Part shown: positions 51,656-59,799 of the stretch, piece after piece | Layout: the number at the start of each line of letters is the position of its first letter | Position numbering within the stretch: the stretch's first letter is position 1 | Source: Lachnospiraceae bacterium | Lineage (GTDB): Bacteria; Bacillota; Clostridia; Lachnospirales; Lachnospiraceae | Reading direction: 5' to 3' | Length of the DNA: 64,000 nt | Assembly: GCA_021201665.1 (NCBI GenBank) | Contig: JAJQEO010000065.1 | Span: forward strand, 21,905 to 85,904 | Program-made: the position numbers and the translations under genes | Notes under the pieces: model-generated | Told to the model about the DNA's origin: nothing | Databases searched by the model: none | The model's input: the letters and a program-made list of their open reading frames with translations, nothing else

Positions 51656-52951
51656 ATGAAAGTTGTAGCTTTTTTACCTGCAAAAGGGACAAGTGAACGA
51701 ATTAAAAACAAGAACACAATGATGTTGGACAGTAAGCCGTTATTTTTGTATACATTAGAAAAACTAATGACTTGTGATTTTATTGATGAAGTATATCTTG
51801 ATACAGAATCAGATGTGATGTATGAGATGGCTAGATATACGGGATGCATTTATTTAAAAAGGGAACAAGCCCTGGCATCGAATGCAACAGATGGGCATTC
51901 GCTATTCTATAATGAAGTTCGCCAAGTCAATGCAGATATTTATATTCAGATACTGGGTACGAGTCCATTTATAAGTATCGGAACAATAAAAAAAGCTGTT
52001 GATATTTTACACAATAACACAGAATATGACTCGGTTGTACTCGTAAAACGGGAGAAACAATATTTATGGAATGACGATATCCCTGCATACGATAAAAACC
52101 ATGTACCAAATAGTAAGGATTTACCAGATACTGTAATTGAAACCATGGGATTATATGCTACAAATAATTATGTTGCGAACACACTCGGGCGCAGATATGG
52201 AGAGCGGCCTTATTTGCTAAATGCAACTCCGCTTGAATCTGTTGATGTGAATTATCCAGAGGATTTTAAATTTGCGGAAATCGTAGCCAAAGGAATACGG
52301 GCAAGCGAAATCAATTTATTAAACTTCTTAAGAAAATTGGTTGACAGCGCCATGATTTCTGACATTCTTGATGACATTGGAATTTCCAGTGTGATCAGTG
52401 GCCTTAAATGTAATATAGTCGGGACAAAAGTATTTGGAAGGGCTAAGACTCTTAAAATCAGGGCAATGAAAGAAAACGAGGACTTTCGTGGCATTTATGA
52501 TGCTTTGGATAGTTACGCCCAAGTAACTGATAATGACATAATTATTGTTGAGAATGAATGTAGTGATTTTGCCTATTTTGGTGAGTTAAATAGTATGCTT
52601 GCCATTCGTGCAGGTGCCAGTGCTACTATAATTGGCGGGGTAACTCGCGATCAAGATGCAGTGAGAGCATTAAACTATCCGGTTTTTTCAACTGGCTACA
52701 ACTGCAGGGATGTTCGAAAACGAGCAGTTATGGAAAATTTCAATCAGAAAATTCAAATTCAGGGAGTAATAATTTCTCCTAATGATTTAATTTTTGCGGA
52801 CGGGGATGGTATTGTTGTGATTCCCCGAAAAAAGGAAAAAGAAGTGATTTCTCTTTTGCTTAATAAGATAACCAGCGAAAGAAGTGTGGCCTCAGAAATC
52901 GTTAAAAACACAGATCCTAAAGCAATAATTAATAAAGTGGGAGAATTTTAG
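51656..52951 (+). CDS. fusion of CMP-sugar synthetase (NeuA type) and RraA-like aldolase
   Basis: This is a 431-residue two-domain protein. Residues 1-222 form a NeuA-type cytidylyltransferase: nucleotide loop FLPAKGTSERIKNKN, LDTESD, the central QILGTSPFIS, and the metal/sugar motif VDVNYPEDFKFAE. Residues 225-425 form an RraA-family domain with FRGIYDALDSYAQVTDNDIIIV, the catalytic GGVTRDQDAV (Arg331, Asp332) and FADGDGIVVIP. RraA-fold enzymes include class II pyruvate aldolases for 4-hydroxy-2-oxoacids. A fused CTP-transferase plus aldolase suggests making and at once activating a 2-keto sugar acid. AGAAGGGGG precedes ATG 51656. I know of no described fusion of this kind. Confidence 0.8.
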   Translation: MKVVAFLPAKGTSERIKNKNTMMLDSKPLFLYTLEKLMTCDFIDEVYLDTESDVMYEMARYTGCIYLKREQALASNATDGHSLFYNEVRQVNADIYIQILGTSPFISIGTIKKAVDILHNNTEYDSVVLVKREKQYLWNDDIPAYDKNHVPNSKDLPDTVIETMGLYATNNYVANTLGRRYGERPYLLNATPLESVDVNYPEDFKFAEIVAKGIRASEINLLNFLRKLVDSAMISDILDDIGISSVISGLKCNIVGTKVFGRAKTLKIRAMKENEDFRGIYDALDSYAQVTDNDIIIVENECSDFAYFGELNSMLAIRAGASATIIGGVTRDQDAVRALNYPVFSTGYNCRDVRKRAVMENFNQKIQIQGVIISPNDLIFADGDGIVVIPRKKEKEVISLLLNKITSERSVASEIVKNTDPKAIINKVGEF

Positions 52952-53023
52952 TGGCACAGATTATGGTTGGTATTTTTAATATTGCCTTTACACGGGCTAA
53001 AGCATAATTAGCTGGAGGAGAAA

Positions 53024-53800
53024 ATGGGGAAATTTATTCTAATCGCCGGGCCCTGCGTGATTGAGTCAAAAGAAAACGTGATGCTTATTGCTGAAACGGT
53101 AAAAGGCATCGCGGATAGATTGAACTTGGATCTTTACTTTAAGGCTTCTTTTGATAAAGCTAACCGGACAAGCATTTCATCATACCGTGGCCCAGGAATC
53201 ATTGATGGATTGAAAACTTTGAGAGAAGTTAAAGAGATATATGGGCTTAAAATTGCTACAGATATACATGAACCTTGGCAGGCTTATAGTGTGGCTGAAG
53301 TGGCTGATATCATTCAGATACCTGCATTTCTTTGCCGCCAGACGGATCTTCTTGTTGCAGCGGCAAAGACAGGCAGGATTGTCAATGTGAAGAAGGCTCA
53401 GTTTCTCGCTCCATGGGATATGGTGAATGTTATCCGTAAATTGGAAGAATCAGGTACGAAAAAAATTATGCTATGTGAAAGAGGCACATGCTTCGGCTAC
53501 AATACGCTTGTTGTCGATATGTCAGGAATTGTGGAAATGAAAAAGTTCGGATATCCGGTTGTAATGGATGCTACTCATAGTGTACAGAAACCTGGAGGGA
53601 ATGGTATAGCCACAGGAGGTAACAGAGAGTATGTGGAGCCATTGGCAAAAGCTGCAGTAGCTGCCGGTGCAGATGCGCTTTTTTTTGAAGTACATCCTGA
53701 TCCAGATAATGCTCTTTCAGATGGTGCTAATATGGTAAAGATGAACCAGTTTGAGGATATACTAAGTCGCATAATAAAGGTTTATGACGCAGTGCATTAG
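53024..53800 (+). CDS. kdsA: 3-deoxy-8-phosphooctulonate synthase (KdsA)
   Basis: This 258-residue TIM-barrel enzyme condenses arabinose 5-phosphate with PEP to Kdo 8-phosphate. The family blocks are all present: IAGPCVIES at 7-15, KASFDKANRTS, SYRGPG, and CERGTCFGYNTLVVDM, plus the C-terminal EVHPDPDNALSDG. Cys11 in AGPC marks the metal-dependent class (E. coli KdsA has Asn there). The NRTS-SYRGPG sequence and short length rule out DAHP and sialic acid synthases. Kdo enzymes are hallmarks of Gram-negative lipopolysaccharide; in this Gram-positive setting a capsule component is likely. CTGGAGGAG precedes the ATG; kdsD follows. Confidence 0.93.
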   Translation: MGKFILIAGPCVIESKENVMLIAETVKGIADRLNLDLYFKASFDKANRTSISSYRGPGIIDGLKTLREVKEIYGLKIATDIHEPWQAYSVAEVADIIQIPAFLCRQTDLLVAAAKTGRIVNVKKAQFLAPWDMVNVIRKLEESGTKKIMLCERGTCFGYNTLVVDMSGIVEMKKFGYPVVMDATHSVQKPGGNGIATGGNREYVEPLAKAAVAAGADALFFEVHPDPDNALSDGANMVKMNQFEDILSRIIKVYDAVH

Positions 53801-53898
53801 TAACTGTAACGTATTTAACCATGCTTCATCTTTCCCGTTAAGATGTATCATATCTATGAAACATCATTGATTAATGTATCGCACAGGAGAATGGCTGA

Positions 53899-54972
53899 AT
53901 GGATAAGTTGAAAGAAGCTAGACGGGTATTCAATATTGAAATTGAAGCCCTTATGAAAACAAGAGATGTACTCGATGATACTTTTATCAAAATATTGGAT
54001 TTAATTACAGATTGTACAGGGAAGGTAATCATTACTGGTATGGGTAAACCTGGACATATAGCTGAGAAATTGGCTGCTACTTTTTCAAGCTTGGGTACGC
54101 CATCCTTTTATCTTCATCCTGGAGAAGCGATGCATGGTGATTTAGGGATGGTGTCAGAGAATGATCTAGTAATTGCTATCAGCTATAGTGGAGAGAGCGA
54201 TGAAATTGTAAGAATTCTTCCTAACATTAAGTTGATAGGAGCTGTGCTTATAGGATTAACAGCTAATGCCGATTCAACTTTAGCCCATGCTTCTGATATA
54301 GTTCAGGTATTGCCTAAGTTTGAAGAAGCTTGTTATCTTGGACTTGCTCCAACCTCAAGTACAACTGTTGAATTGTGCTATGGTGATGCTCTTGCGGTGG
54401 TTGCCAGTGGTATTTATGGCTTTAAGGATGTCGATTTTGGGAAATTCCACCCTGCAGGTTCACTGGGCAAAAGGCTGATTCTTAAAGTGGATGATTTAAT
54501 GGTATACAACAATGATAATAATATCACTGTCCGAAGAGATGCTTTGTTGGAAGAAGCTATAATTGCTCTTAATACAAATGTTTTAGGACTTGTTTCAATT
54601 GTTGATACAAATGGGAAAATTGTCGGCGTTATTTCCGATGGAGATGTTCGGAGACAGCTTGTAAAAAAAGCTGACATCTATAGTATTCACGTAGAGGATA
54701 TAATGACAACGAATCCTAACGTGATAAGCAGTGGTGCGCTTGCAGTAGATGCGCTTGTATTAATGAAGAATAAAAATGTTACCGCACTGCCAGTTTTGAA
54801 AGATGATCGTGTTATGGGTATGGTGTCTCTACGAGATATTGTACAGGCGGGAATCGTCTATTATGATATGAAGGAGGATAACGAAATGAACAAATTTGAA
54901 AACCGGGGGGGGTATTACAGCAATAAAATAAAGCTGTTTTCATCTGCCACCAGAAAGGCGGTGGCAGCATGA
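53899..54972 (+). CDS. kdsD: arabinose-5-phosphate isomerase (KdsD) with odd C-terminal tail
   Basis: This 357-residue protein has a SIS sugar-isomerase domain at about 30-180 (GMGKPGHIAEKLAATFSSLG, ISYSGESDEI, APTSSTTVELCYGDAL), then two CBS domains at about 205-325. It makes arabinose 5-phosphate from ribulose 5-phosphate, the KdsA substrate. The normal fold ends near SLRDIVQAGIV. The last about 36 residues are not family sequence and contain an internal AAGGAGG plus ATG (from MNKFENRGG), as if the start of another gene had become fused in frame. Its stop overlaps the next ATG (ATGA). Confidence 0.92.
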   Translation: MDKLKEARRVFNIEIEALMKTRDVLDDTFIKILDLITDCTGKVIITGMGKPGHIAEKLAATFSSLGTPSFYLHPGEAMHGDLGMVSENDLVIAISYSGESDEIVRILPNIKLIGAVLIGLTANADSTLAHASDIVQVLPKFEEACYLGLAPTSSTTVELCYGDALAVVASGIYGFKDVDFGKFHPAGSLGKRLILKVDDLMVYNNDNNITVRRDALLEEAIIALNTNVLGLVSIVDTNGKIVGVISDGDVRRQLVKKADIYSIHVEDIMTTNPNVISSGALAVDALVLMKNKNVTALPVLKDDRVMGMVSLRDIVQAGIVYYDMKEDNEMNKFENRGGYYSNKIKLFSSATRKAVAA

Positions 54973-55634
54973 AAACGGTTGCACTTATTCCAATAAAACT
55001 GAATAGTGAGAGGATACCGGGAAAAAACATCCGTCCTTTTTATGATGGAACCCCGCTGGTCTATTTTATTCAAAAGGCCTGCCTGAAAGCATCAATGATT
55101 GATGAGGTTTATATTTATTGTTCTGATGAGCAAATTCAGAAATATGTCCTGCCAGGAGTCAAATTTCTCAGACGTCCGAAATTTCTGGATTTGGACACAG
55201 CAAATGCAAACGATTTTATTCGCGAGTTCATGAAATCGGTAGATGCTGACATTTATGTCAACACGCACGCGACGTCTCCTTTTGCGAAGCCGGATACTAT
55301 AGATGCTTGTGTGAAAAAGGTGGCCTGCAGGGGATATGACAGCGCTTTTTGTGCAGAAAACCTAAAGACATTTATATGGCAGAATGGAAAGCCAGTGAAT
55401 TTTGATCCAGATCATTTTCCAAGAACTCAGGACTTGCCTCTGATCTTCGCGGAAACAAGCATTGCATATGTGTTCTCGAAAGAAACATTCATGAAGTATA
55501 ATCGGCGCGTGGGTGTAAGACCATGGATTCAAGAAGTCGGGAAGATAGAGGCGATAGACATAGATTATCCGGAAGATTTTGCCATAGCGGATGCCGTTTA
55601 CCGAACAGTAATACGTAGGGAGGTGAACGAGTGA
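54969..55634 (+). CDS. CMP-sugar synthetase, NeuA type (2)
   Basis: This 221-residue cytidylyltransferase has the nucleotide loop IPIKLNSERIPGKN at 8-21, VYIYCSDE, THATSPFAKPDTI, FPRTQDLP and the closing IDIDYPEDFAIAD metal motif. It activates a 2-keto sugar acid with CTP. Placed directly after kdsA-kdsD, it is the best candidate for CMP-Kdo synthetase function, although it is NeuA-like rather than KdsB-like (KdsB proteins start VIIPARxxSxRLPGKP). The upstream GGCGGTGGCAGC is shared with the third paralogue. Confidence 0.82.
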   Translation: MKTVALIPIKLNSERIPGKNIRPFYDGTPLVYFIQKACLKASMIDEVYIYCSDEQIQKYVLPGVKFLRRPKFLDLDTANANDFIREFMKSVDADIYVNTHATSPFAKPDTIDACVKKVACRGYDSAFCAENLKTFIWQNGKPVNFDPDHFPRTQDLPLIFAETSIAYVFSKETFMKYNRRVGVRPWIQEVGKIEAIDIDYPEDFAIADAVYRTVIRREVNE

Positions 55635-56671
55635 TGAATGTACAGATTAATGATTGTACAATCCGCGACGGCGGGTACCTTCTCGACAAAAATTCTCCAG
55701 AAGAGTTTGTAAGAGGCGTTGTTAATGGACTGCTGACATCTGGCATCGAAATCATCGAGATTGGCTTTCTTCAGGATATATCAAATAATGAAAGCATAGT
55801 TTTCGGGGATTCATTGGGAGCAAGGAAGTACGTTCCGGCAGGATGCGCCTCACGATTTACCGGGTTTTGTGATAACAGCCGGTATTCTCTTGAAAAGCTC
55901 GACCGGTGTGATGGAAAGGCATTTGAGTATCTCAGAATTTCTTTTGCAAAACACGAAGAGGAAGAAGCGCTTAAATTTATTGCCGGTGCTAAGGAAAAAG
56001 GATACAAAGTATTTGCTAATCCTATGGACGCGCCCTCATACTCTGCTGAAGAACGCAGCAAAATGATTTCCAGAGTCAATGATATCAAACCTTATGCGTT
56101 TTCAATCGTCGATACGTTTGGAGTAATGTATCTGGATGACCTTCGGAATATTTTCAGCCAGGTCAATATGGAGCTTGATCCGGCCATACGGATAGGCCTG
56201 CATTCACACAATAACTTACAGTTATCGAATGCACTGGCTGAATCAGTGATTGAAATGGCGGCCAGAGCGGACAGGGATATTGCGGTGGATGGATCTCTGT
56301 ATGGAATGGGAAGAGGTGCTGGCAATGCCTCGACAGAGGTAATTGCCGATTACATGAATAAGAAGTATGGGACGCATTACGATCTGGGGGAGATCTTTGA
56401 TACTATTGAAAATTATATTATTCCCTGTATGAATAGCTGTTCATGGGGCTATAATCTTCCAGTGTTCATCTGTGGAACAGAAGGTTCCCATGTGGATAAC
56501 ATTTCTTATCTTAGAAGAACAGGGGCGTTTAGTTCCAGGGAAATACAGGGCATTCTTTCCGGCCTTGCACCTGAGAAACGCCGACGTTATGGAAAAGGAT
56601 ATTCCAAAACTGATTTTTCTGCTCTTGAAAGTGCCTGCAGACGGTACATGTCGGAAGGGGGCAGAGGATGA
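55634..56671 (+). CDS. DRE-TIM aldolase (4-hydroxy-2-oxovalerate aldolase/HMGL-like)
   Basis: This 345-residue TIM-barrel lyase has DCTIRDGGYLLD at 7-18 (Arg11, Asp12) and metal-ligand histidines His190 and His192 in LHSHNN. SLYGMGRGAGNASTE follows. The superfamily includes 4-hydroxy-2-oxovalerate aldolase, HMG-CoA lyase and isopropylmalate synthase. Variants with IRDGGY or LRDGGY occur in polysaccharide loci beside ThDP enzymes, as here, but the reaction there is unknown. Cleavage or formation of a 4-hydroxy-2-keto acid, releasing or using pyruvate, is the expected chemistry. ATG 55634 overlaps the previous stop (TGATG) and is served by GGGAGGTG. Confidence 0.85.
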   Translation: MNVQINDCTIRDGGYLLDKNSPEEFVRGVVNGLLTSGIEIIEIGFLQDISNNESIVFGDSLGARKYVPAGCASRFTGFCDNSRYSLEKLDRCDGKAFEYLRISFAKHEEEEALKFIAGAKEKGYKVFANPMDAPSYSAEERSKMISRVNDIKPYAFSIVDTFGVMYLDDLRNIFSQVNMELDPAIRIGLHSHNNLQLSNALAESVIEMAARADRDIAVDGSLYGMGRGAGNASTEVIADYMNKKYGTHYDLGEIFDTIENYIIPCMNSCSWGYNLPVFICGTEGSHVDNISYLRRTGAFSSREIQGILSGLAPEKRRRYGKGYSKTDFSALESACRRYMSEGGRG

Positions 56672-58336
56672 TGAATTGTTCAGAGTATCTTGCTGATTTT
56701 CTGATTAAAAAGGGTGTGACAGATGTATTCGGTTATTCCGGCGGATATATTGTTCCGTTCATGGACGCACTTTACCATCGGAAGGACGAAATTAGCGTAC
56801 ATGTCTGCTATAATGAGCAGGGGTGTTCGTTTGCGGCAAATGGATATGCGCGGACTTCTGGGAAAATAGGAGTTTATTTTACGACTTCTGGTCCTGGCGC
56901 TGTAAACGGACTTGGCGGTCTTGCGGATGCATGGTTGGACGGAATCCCTCTGATGGGAATCTGTGGAAATATTCCTACTACGGAGCAGAAAGGATACTCT
57001 GGAATTCGCCAGAACGGTTTTCAGGAAATGGACATTGTTTCGATGGCGCGGAGCATTACAAAGTATTGCGTTACTCCGGTAGAGGCAGAAAAATTTCCTT
57101 CCATTATTGAGAATGCTTATACTATCGCCATGCTTGGCCGGAAAGGGGGAGTGATCATTGATTTTCCATACAACATCCAGAAGACCAGTATTGCTGGTCG
57201 GTAACGGAGTTCGGCAGGCAGGTGCTTGTGAATTGCTCCAACAGTTTGCGGATAAGACAGATATCCCTGTCCTCACAACTATGAATGCAGTGGATCTGGC
57301 TCAAGATGAGCTTCATCTTGGATTTATCGGTGTATATGGCAACCGTGTAGCAAACATGATCCTGAATGCGGCTGACCTTGTAATTTCGATTGGCGCTCGC
57401 CTGAGCCTTAGACAGATTGGAAATAAGCCGGAGTATTTTGCTCCAAAAGCAAAATTAATCCGGGCTGACATTGACCAATACGAACTGAGCAGATACATAA
57501 AACAAGATGAAGAAAAATACTTGAATGATGCGAAAGAGTTTTTGGAGAAACTCATGACAGAAGATATCCCGAAATATACGGATTGGCGGACGGCGTGTTT
57601 CAAAGCAAAGAAACTACTGGAATCTGTCGATGCGGTGGAGGGAAATTTCTGTGTGAAAAAAATTTCCTCTTTGCTGTCAGAAAATCCAATTGTGGCCGTG
57701 GATGTAGGTCAGAACCAGTGCTGGTCAGCACAGTCATTTGAACTGAAAGGGCATGAGGGACGTCTCCTGATCGGCGGCGGATATGGATCAATGGGGTGCG
57801 CTCTTCCGTATGCAATCGGTGCTTCTATCGCAACCAATAAAGGAGTGGTCTTTTGCATTACGGGCGATGGCGGACTGCAGATGAATATCCAAGAGTTGCA
57901 GACCGTGGTACGTGAAAAACTTCCAATCAAGATTCTTGTTCTGAACAATCATGCACTGGGAAAAATAAGCGAGGTGCAGGCAGGATCTTATGCAGGCCGA
58001 TATGCACAGACGACTGCGGATAGCGGATATACGGTGCCCGATTTTTCAAAAATTGCTAATGCGTACGGAATAAAATCAGAAACACTCAAATCCTATGAGG
58101 ATATGGATGGATATAAGGGATGGTTTACTGATGACGAACCGTGTCTGATAGACATTCCTCTTTCAGAGAACACAAAACTGATTCCAAAAGTAAATTGGAA
58201 CGAAAAGGAAATCAGGCCCGCGATCAATGAGACCATCGAAAAGCGGGTCTTGTGTATATTAAACAAAGAGGAGGACGAAACAGTGAACACTGGAATTTCA
58301 ATCCCCAATTTGCGATTAGGGGCAGTACAGATATAA
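56668..58336 (+). pseudogene. ThDP-dependent enzyme (acetolactate synthase-like), broken by a frameshifting deletion
   Basis: Two overlapping frames form one gene. Frame A (56668-57204) is the PYR domain with catalytic Glu in YNEQGCSFAANGYAR and ends at GVIIDFPYNIQ. Frame B (from about 57179 to 58336) starts at RRPVLLVGNGVR and carries the central domain and the PP domain with the ThDP-binding CITGDGGLQMNIQEL...LNN motif. In complete relatives about 35 residues separate these two blocks; here they are missing and the frame shifts by one. CCAG repeats flank the joint. The family includes carboligases that add a two-carbon unit from pyruvate to sugars. As read, no full protein is made unless the frameshift is an assembly error. 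Confidence 0.8.
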
Positions 58337-58381
58337 AGTAATATTCACATATGCATGCCCCGATGGAAAAGCGGTGGCGGC

Positions 58382-59041
58382 ATGAGAAGCGTTTGTTTTA
58401 TTCCAATCAAGGCAAATTCGGAACGTGTTCCGGGAAAAAATTTTAGAATCCTGAATGGGAAGAAATTGTATGAATATATCTGTGAACATGTTGCCGAAGC
58501 AAATATTTTTGATGATGTTTATATTGACACAAACAGTGAGGAAATTGCTTCTTATGCTTCAGCGTCTGGTTTTCATGCTATAGAACGAAAACCAGAGCTT
58601 GCCCTTAACACTGCGAATGGAAACGATCTGCTTGTGTATCATTTTGAACAGTATCCACTTTCTGATTATTACTTCCAGCTTTTTGCGACTGCTCCATATC
58701 TTCAGCCAAGGACTATAAAAGACTGCTTTGGCAAACTGATTTCCAGTGAAAAGTATGATTCCTGCTTTACGGCAACAGAGAATCATGGTTTTTATTGGTT
58801 GAATGAGACACCAGTTAATTACAGGCCAGGGATACTGCCGCGCAGTCAGGATATGGCAGCTGTGATTGAGGAAAGCACTGGCCTTTACGGAATAAGTCGT
58901 GAGAGTTTGGATAAATACCGCTGTCGGATTGGAGCAAGACCATATATTCATGTCATAAGCAAATTTGAGGCGGTTGATATTAATACAGAGGAAGACTTGA
59001 AGGTAGCAGAATATGTAGGCAAGGTGATTTACAATTTATAA
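58382..59041 (+). CDS. CMP-sugar synthetase, NeuA type (3)
   Basis: This 219-residue cytidylyltransferase has IPIKANSERVPGKN at 7-20, VYIDTNSEE, LFATAPYLQPRTI, LPRSQDMA and AVDINTEEDLKVAE. It is clearly related to the second copy but diverged, so it may activate a different sugar acid. ATG 58382 is preferred over 58355. The upstream AAAAGCGGTGGCGGC closely matches that before copy 2, suggesting the genes were spread as modules with their leaders. Confidence 0.82.
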   Translation: MRSVCFIPIKANSERVPGKNFRILNGKKLYEYICEHVAEANIFDDVYIDTNSEEIASYASASGFHAIERKPELALNTANGNDLLVYHFEQYPLSDYYFQLFATAPYLQPRTIKDCFGKLISSEKYDSCFTATENHGFYWLNETPVNYRPGILPRSQDMAAVIEESTGLYGISRESLDKYRCRIGARPYIHVISKFEAVDINTEEDLKVAEYVGKVIYNL

Positions 59042-59049
59042 CTGAATGT

Positions 59050-59099
59050 ACAGCATAGAACCAGACTGCTGTTCTGAGAGCAGCGATGTTCTATGCTGT
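59050..59099 (+). other. nested stem-loop before kdsC
   Basis: Perfect 12-bp stem ACAGCATAGAAC / GTTCTATGCTGT with an inner CTGCT / AGCAG stem. No T run follows. It may be an RNA-processing or attenuation structure between the third synthetase gene and kdsC. Confidence 0.6.
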
Positions 59100-59199
59100 C
59101 GTAACGTACAATCGTAAAAGCAGCGGTCGATGTGACGCTCGATAAATTATAGCATCGACTGAAACTAATACGGCGGCGAATATAGGGGATCTTACATGT

Positions 59200-59664
59200 A
59201 TGAAATCAATTAAATTTCTGGTGATGGACGTGGATGGTACGCTTACGGATGGGAAGATCTATATGGGTCAAAATGGCGAAATGATGAAAGTCTTTGATAT
59301 TAAGGATGGCTGCGGGATCAAGGAGATTGCCATCCCAGCGGGCATCATCCCTGTGATTATTACGGCGCGCGAGTCAAATATTGTGATGAATCGGTGCAGA
59401 GAACTTGGAATTACAGAAATCTATCAGGGAATGAGAGATAAGATAAGGAAGCTGAAAGAGATAACAGAAGACTTAAGTCAGGTTGCATATATAGGAGATG
59501 ACATTCTGGATTTGCAGTGCATGGTGCCGGTGAAAGAAGCTGGTGGCCTGATCGGATGCCCAAGTGATGCAGTAGCGAGCGTGAAAGAAGTGGCAGATTA
59601 TATTGCTAGTAAGAATGGTGGATGTGGTGCCGTGCGGGAATTCATTGAGTGGATTGTTTATTAA
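59200..59664 (+). CDS. kdsC: Kdo 8-phosphate phosphatase (KdsC family)
   Basis: This 154-residue HAD phosphatase without a cap has motif I DVDGTLTDG at 9-17, motif II ITAR, and motif III YIGDDILDLQCM. The C-terminal GGCGAVREFIEW tail enters the active site of the neighbouring subunit in KdsC tetramers. It removes phosphate from Kdo 8-phosphate, completing KdsD-KdsA-KdsC. The short HAD family also handles nonulosonate phosphates, so the exact substrate depends on KdsA's product. AGGGGAT precedes the ATG. Confidence 0.9.
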   Translation: MKSIKFLVMDVDGTLTDGKIYMGQNGEMMKVFDIKDGCGIKEIAIPAGIIPVIITARESNIVMNRCRELGITEIYQGMRDKIRKLKEITEDLSQVAYIGDDILDLQCMVPVKEAGGLIGCPSDAVASVKEVADYIASKNGGCGAVREFIEWIVY

Positions 59665-59744
59665 TGCAATCTGGGAGATTATAAAAAACGCGGAACAAGA
59701 AATTTAATAATGAGCCAGTGGCAAATTTAGAAACAGTAAGAATC

Positions 59745-59778
59745 AAAACAGGAGCCTGACAGTGAGACTCCTGTTTTT
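59745..59778 (+). terminator. terminator after kdsC
   Basis: AAAACAGGAG / CTCCTGTTTT with a 13-base loop and further T. It separates the ulosonic acid genes from manC-manA. Confidence 0.85.
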
Positions 59779-59799
59779 GAAGGAAAGGAAACATACTAA

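Noticed and set aside
53024..53800. DAHP synthase or NeuB-type sialic acid synthase instead of KdsA
   Set aside because: The NRTS-SYRGPG and RGTCFGYNTLVVDM blocks and the 258-residue length are those of KdsA; the SAF domain of NeuB is absent.
57140..57215. Programmed +1 frameshift joining the two ThDP enzyme frames
   Set aside because: No slippery codon arrangement is evident and about 35 linker residues are missing, so a deletion explains it better.
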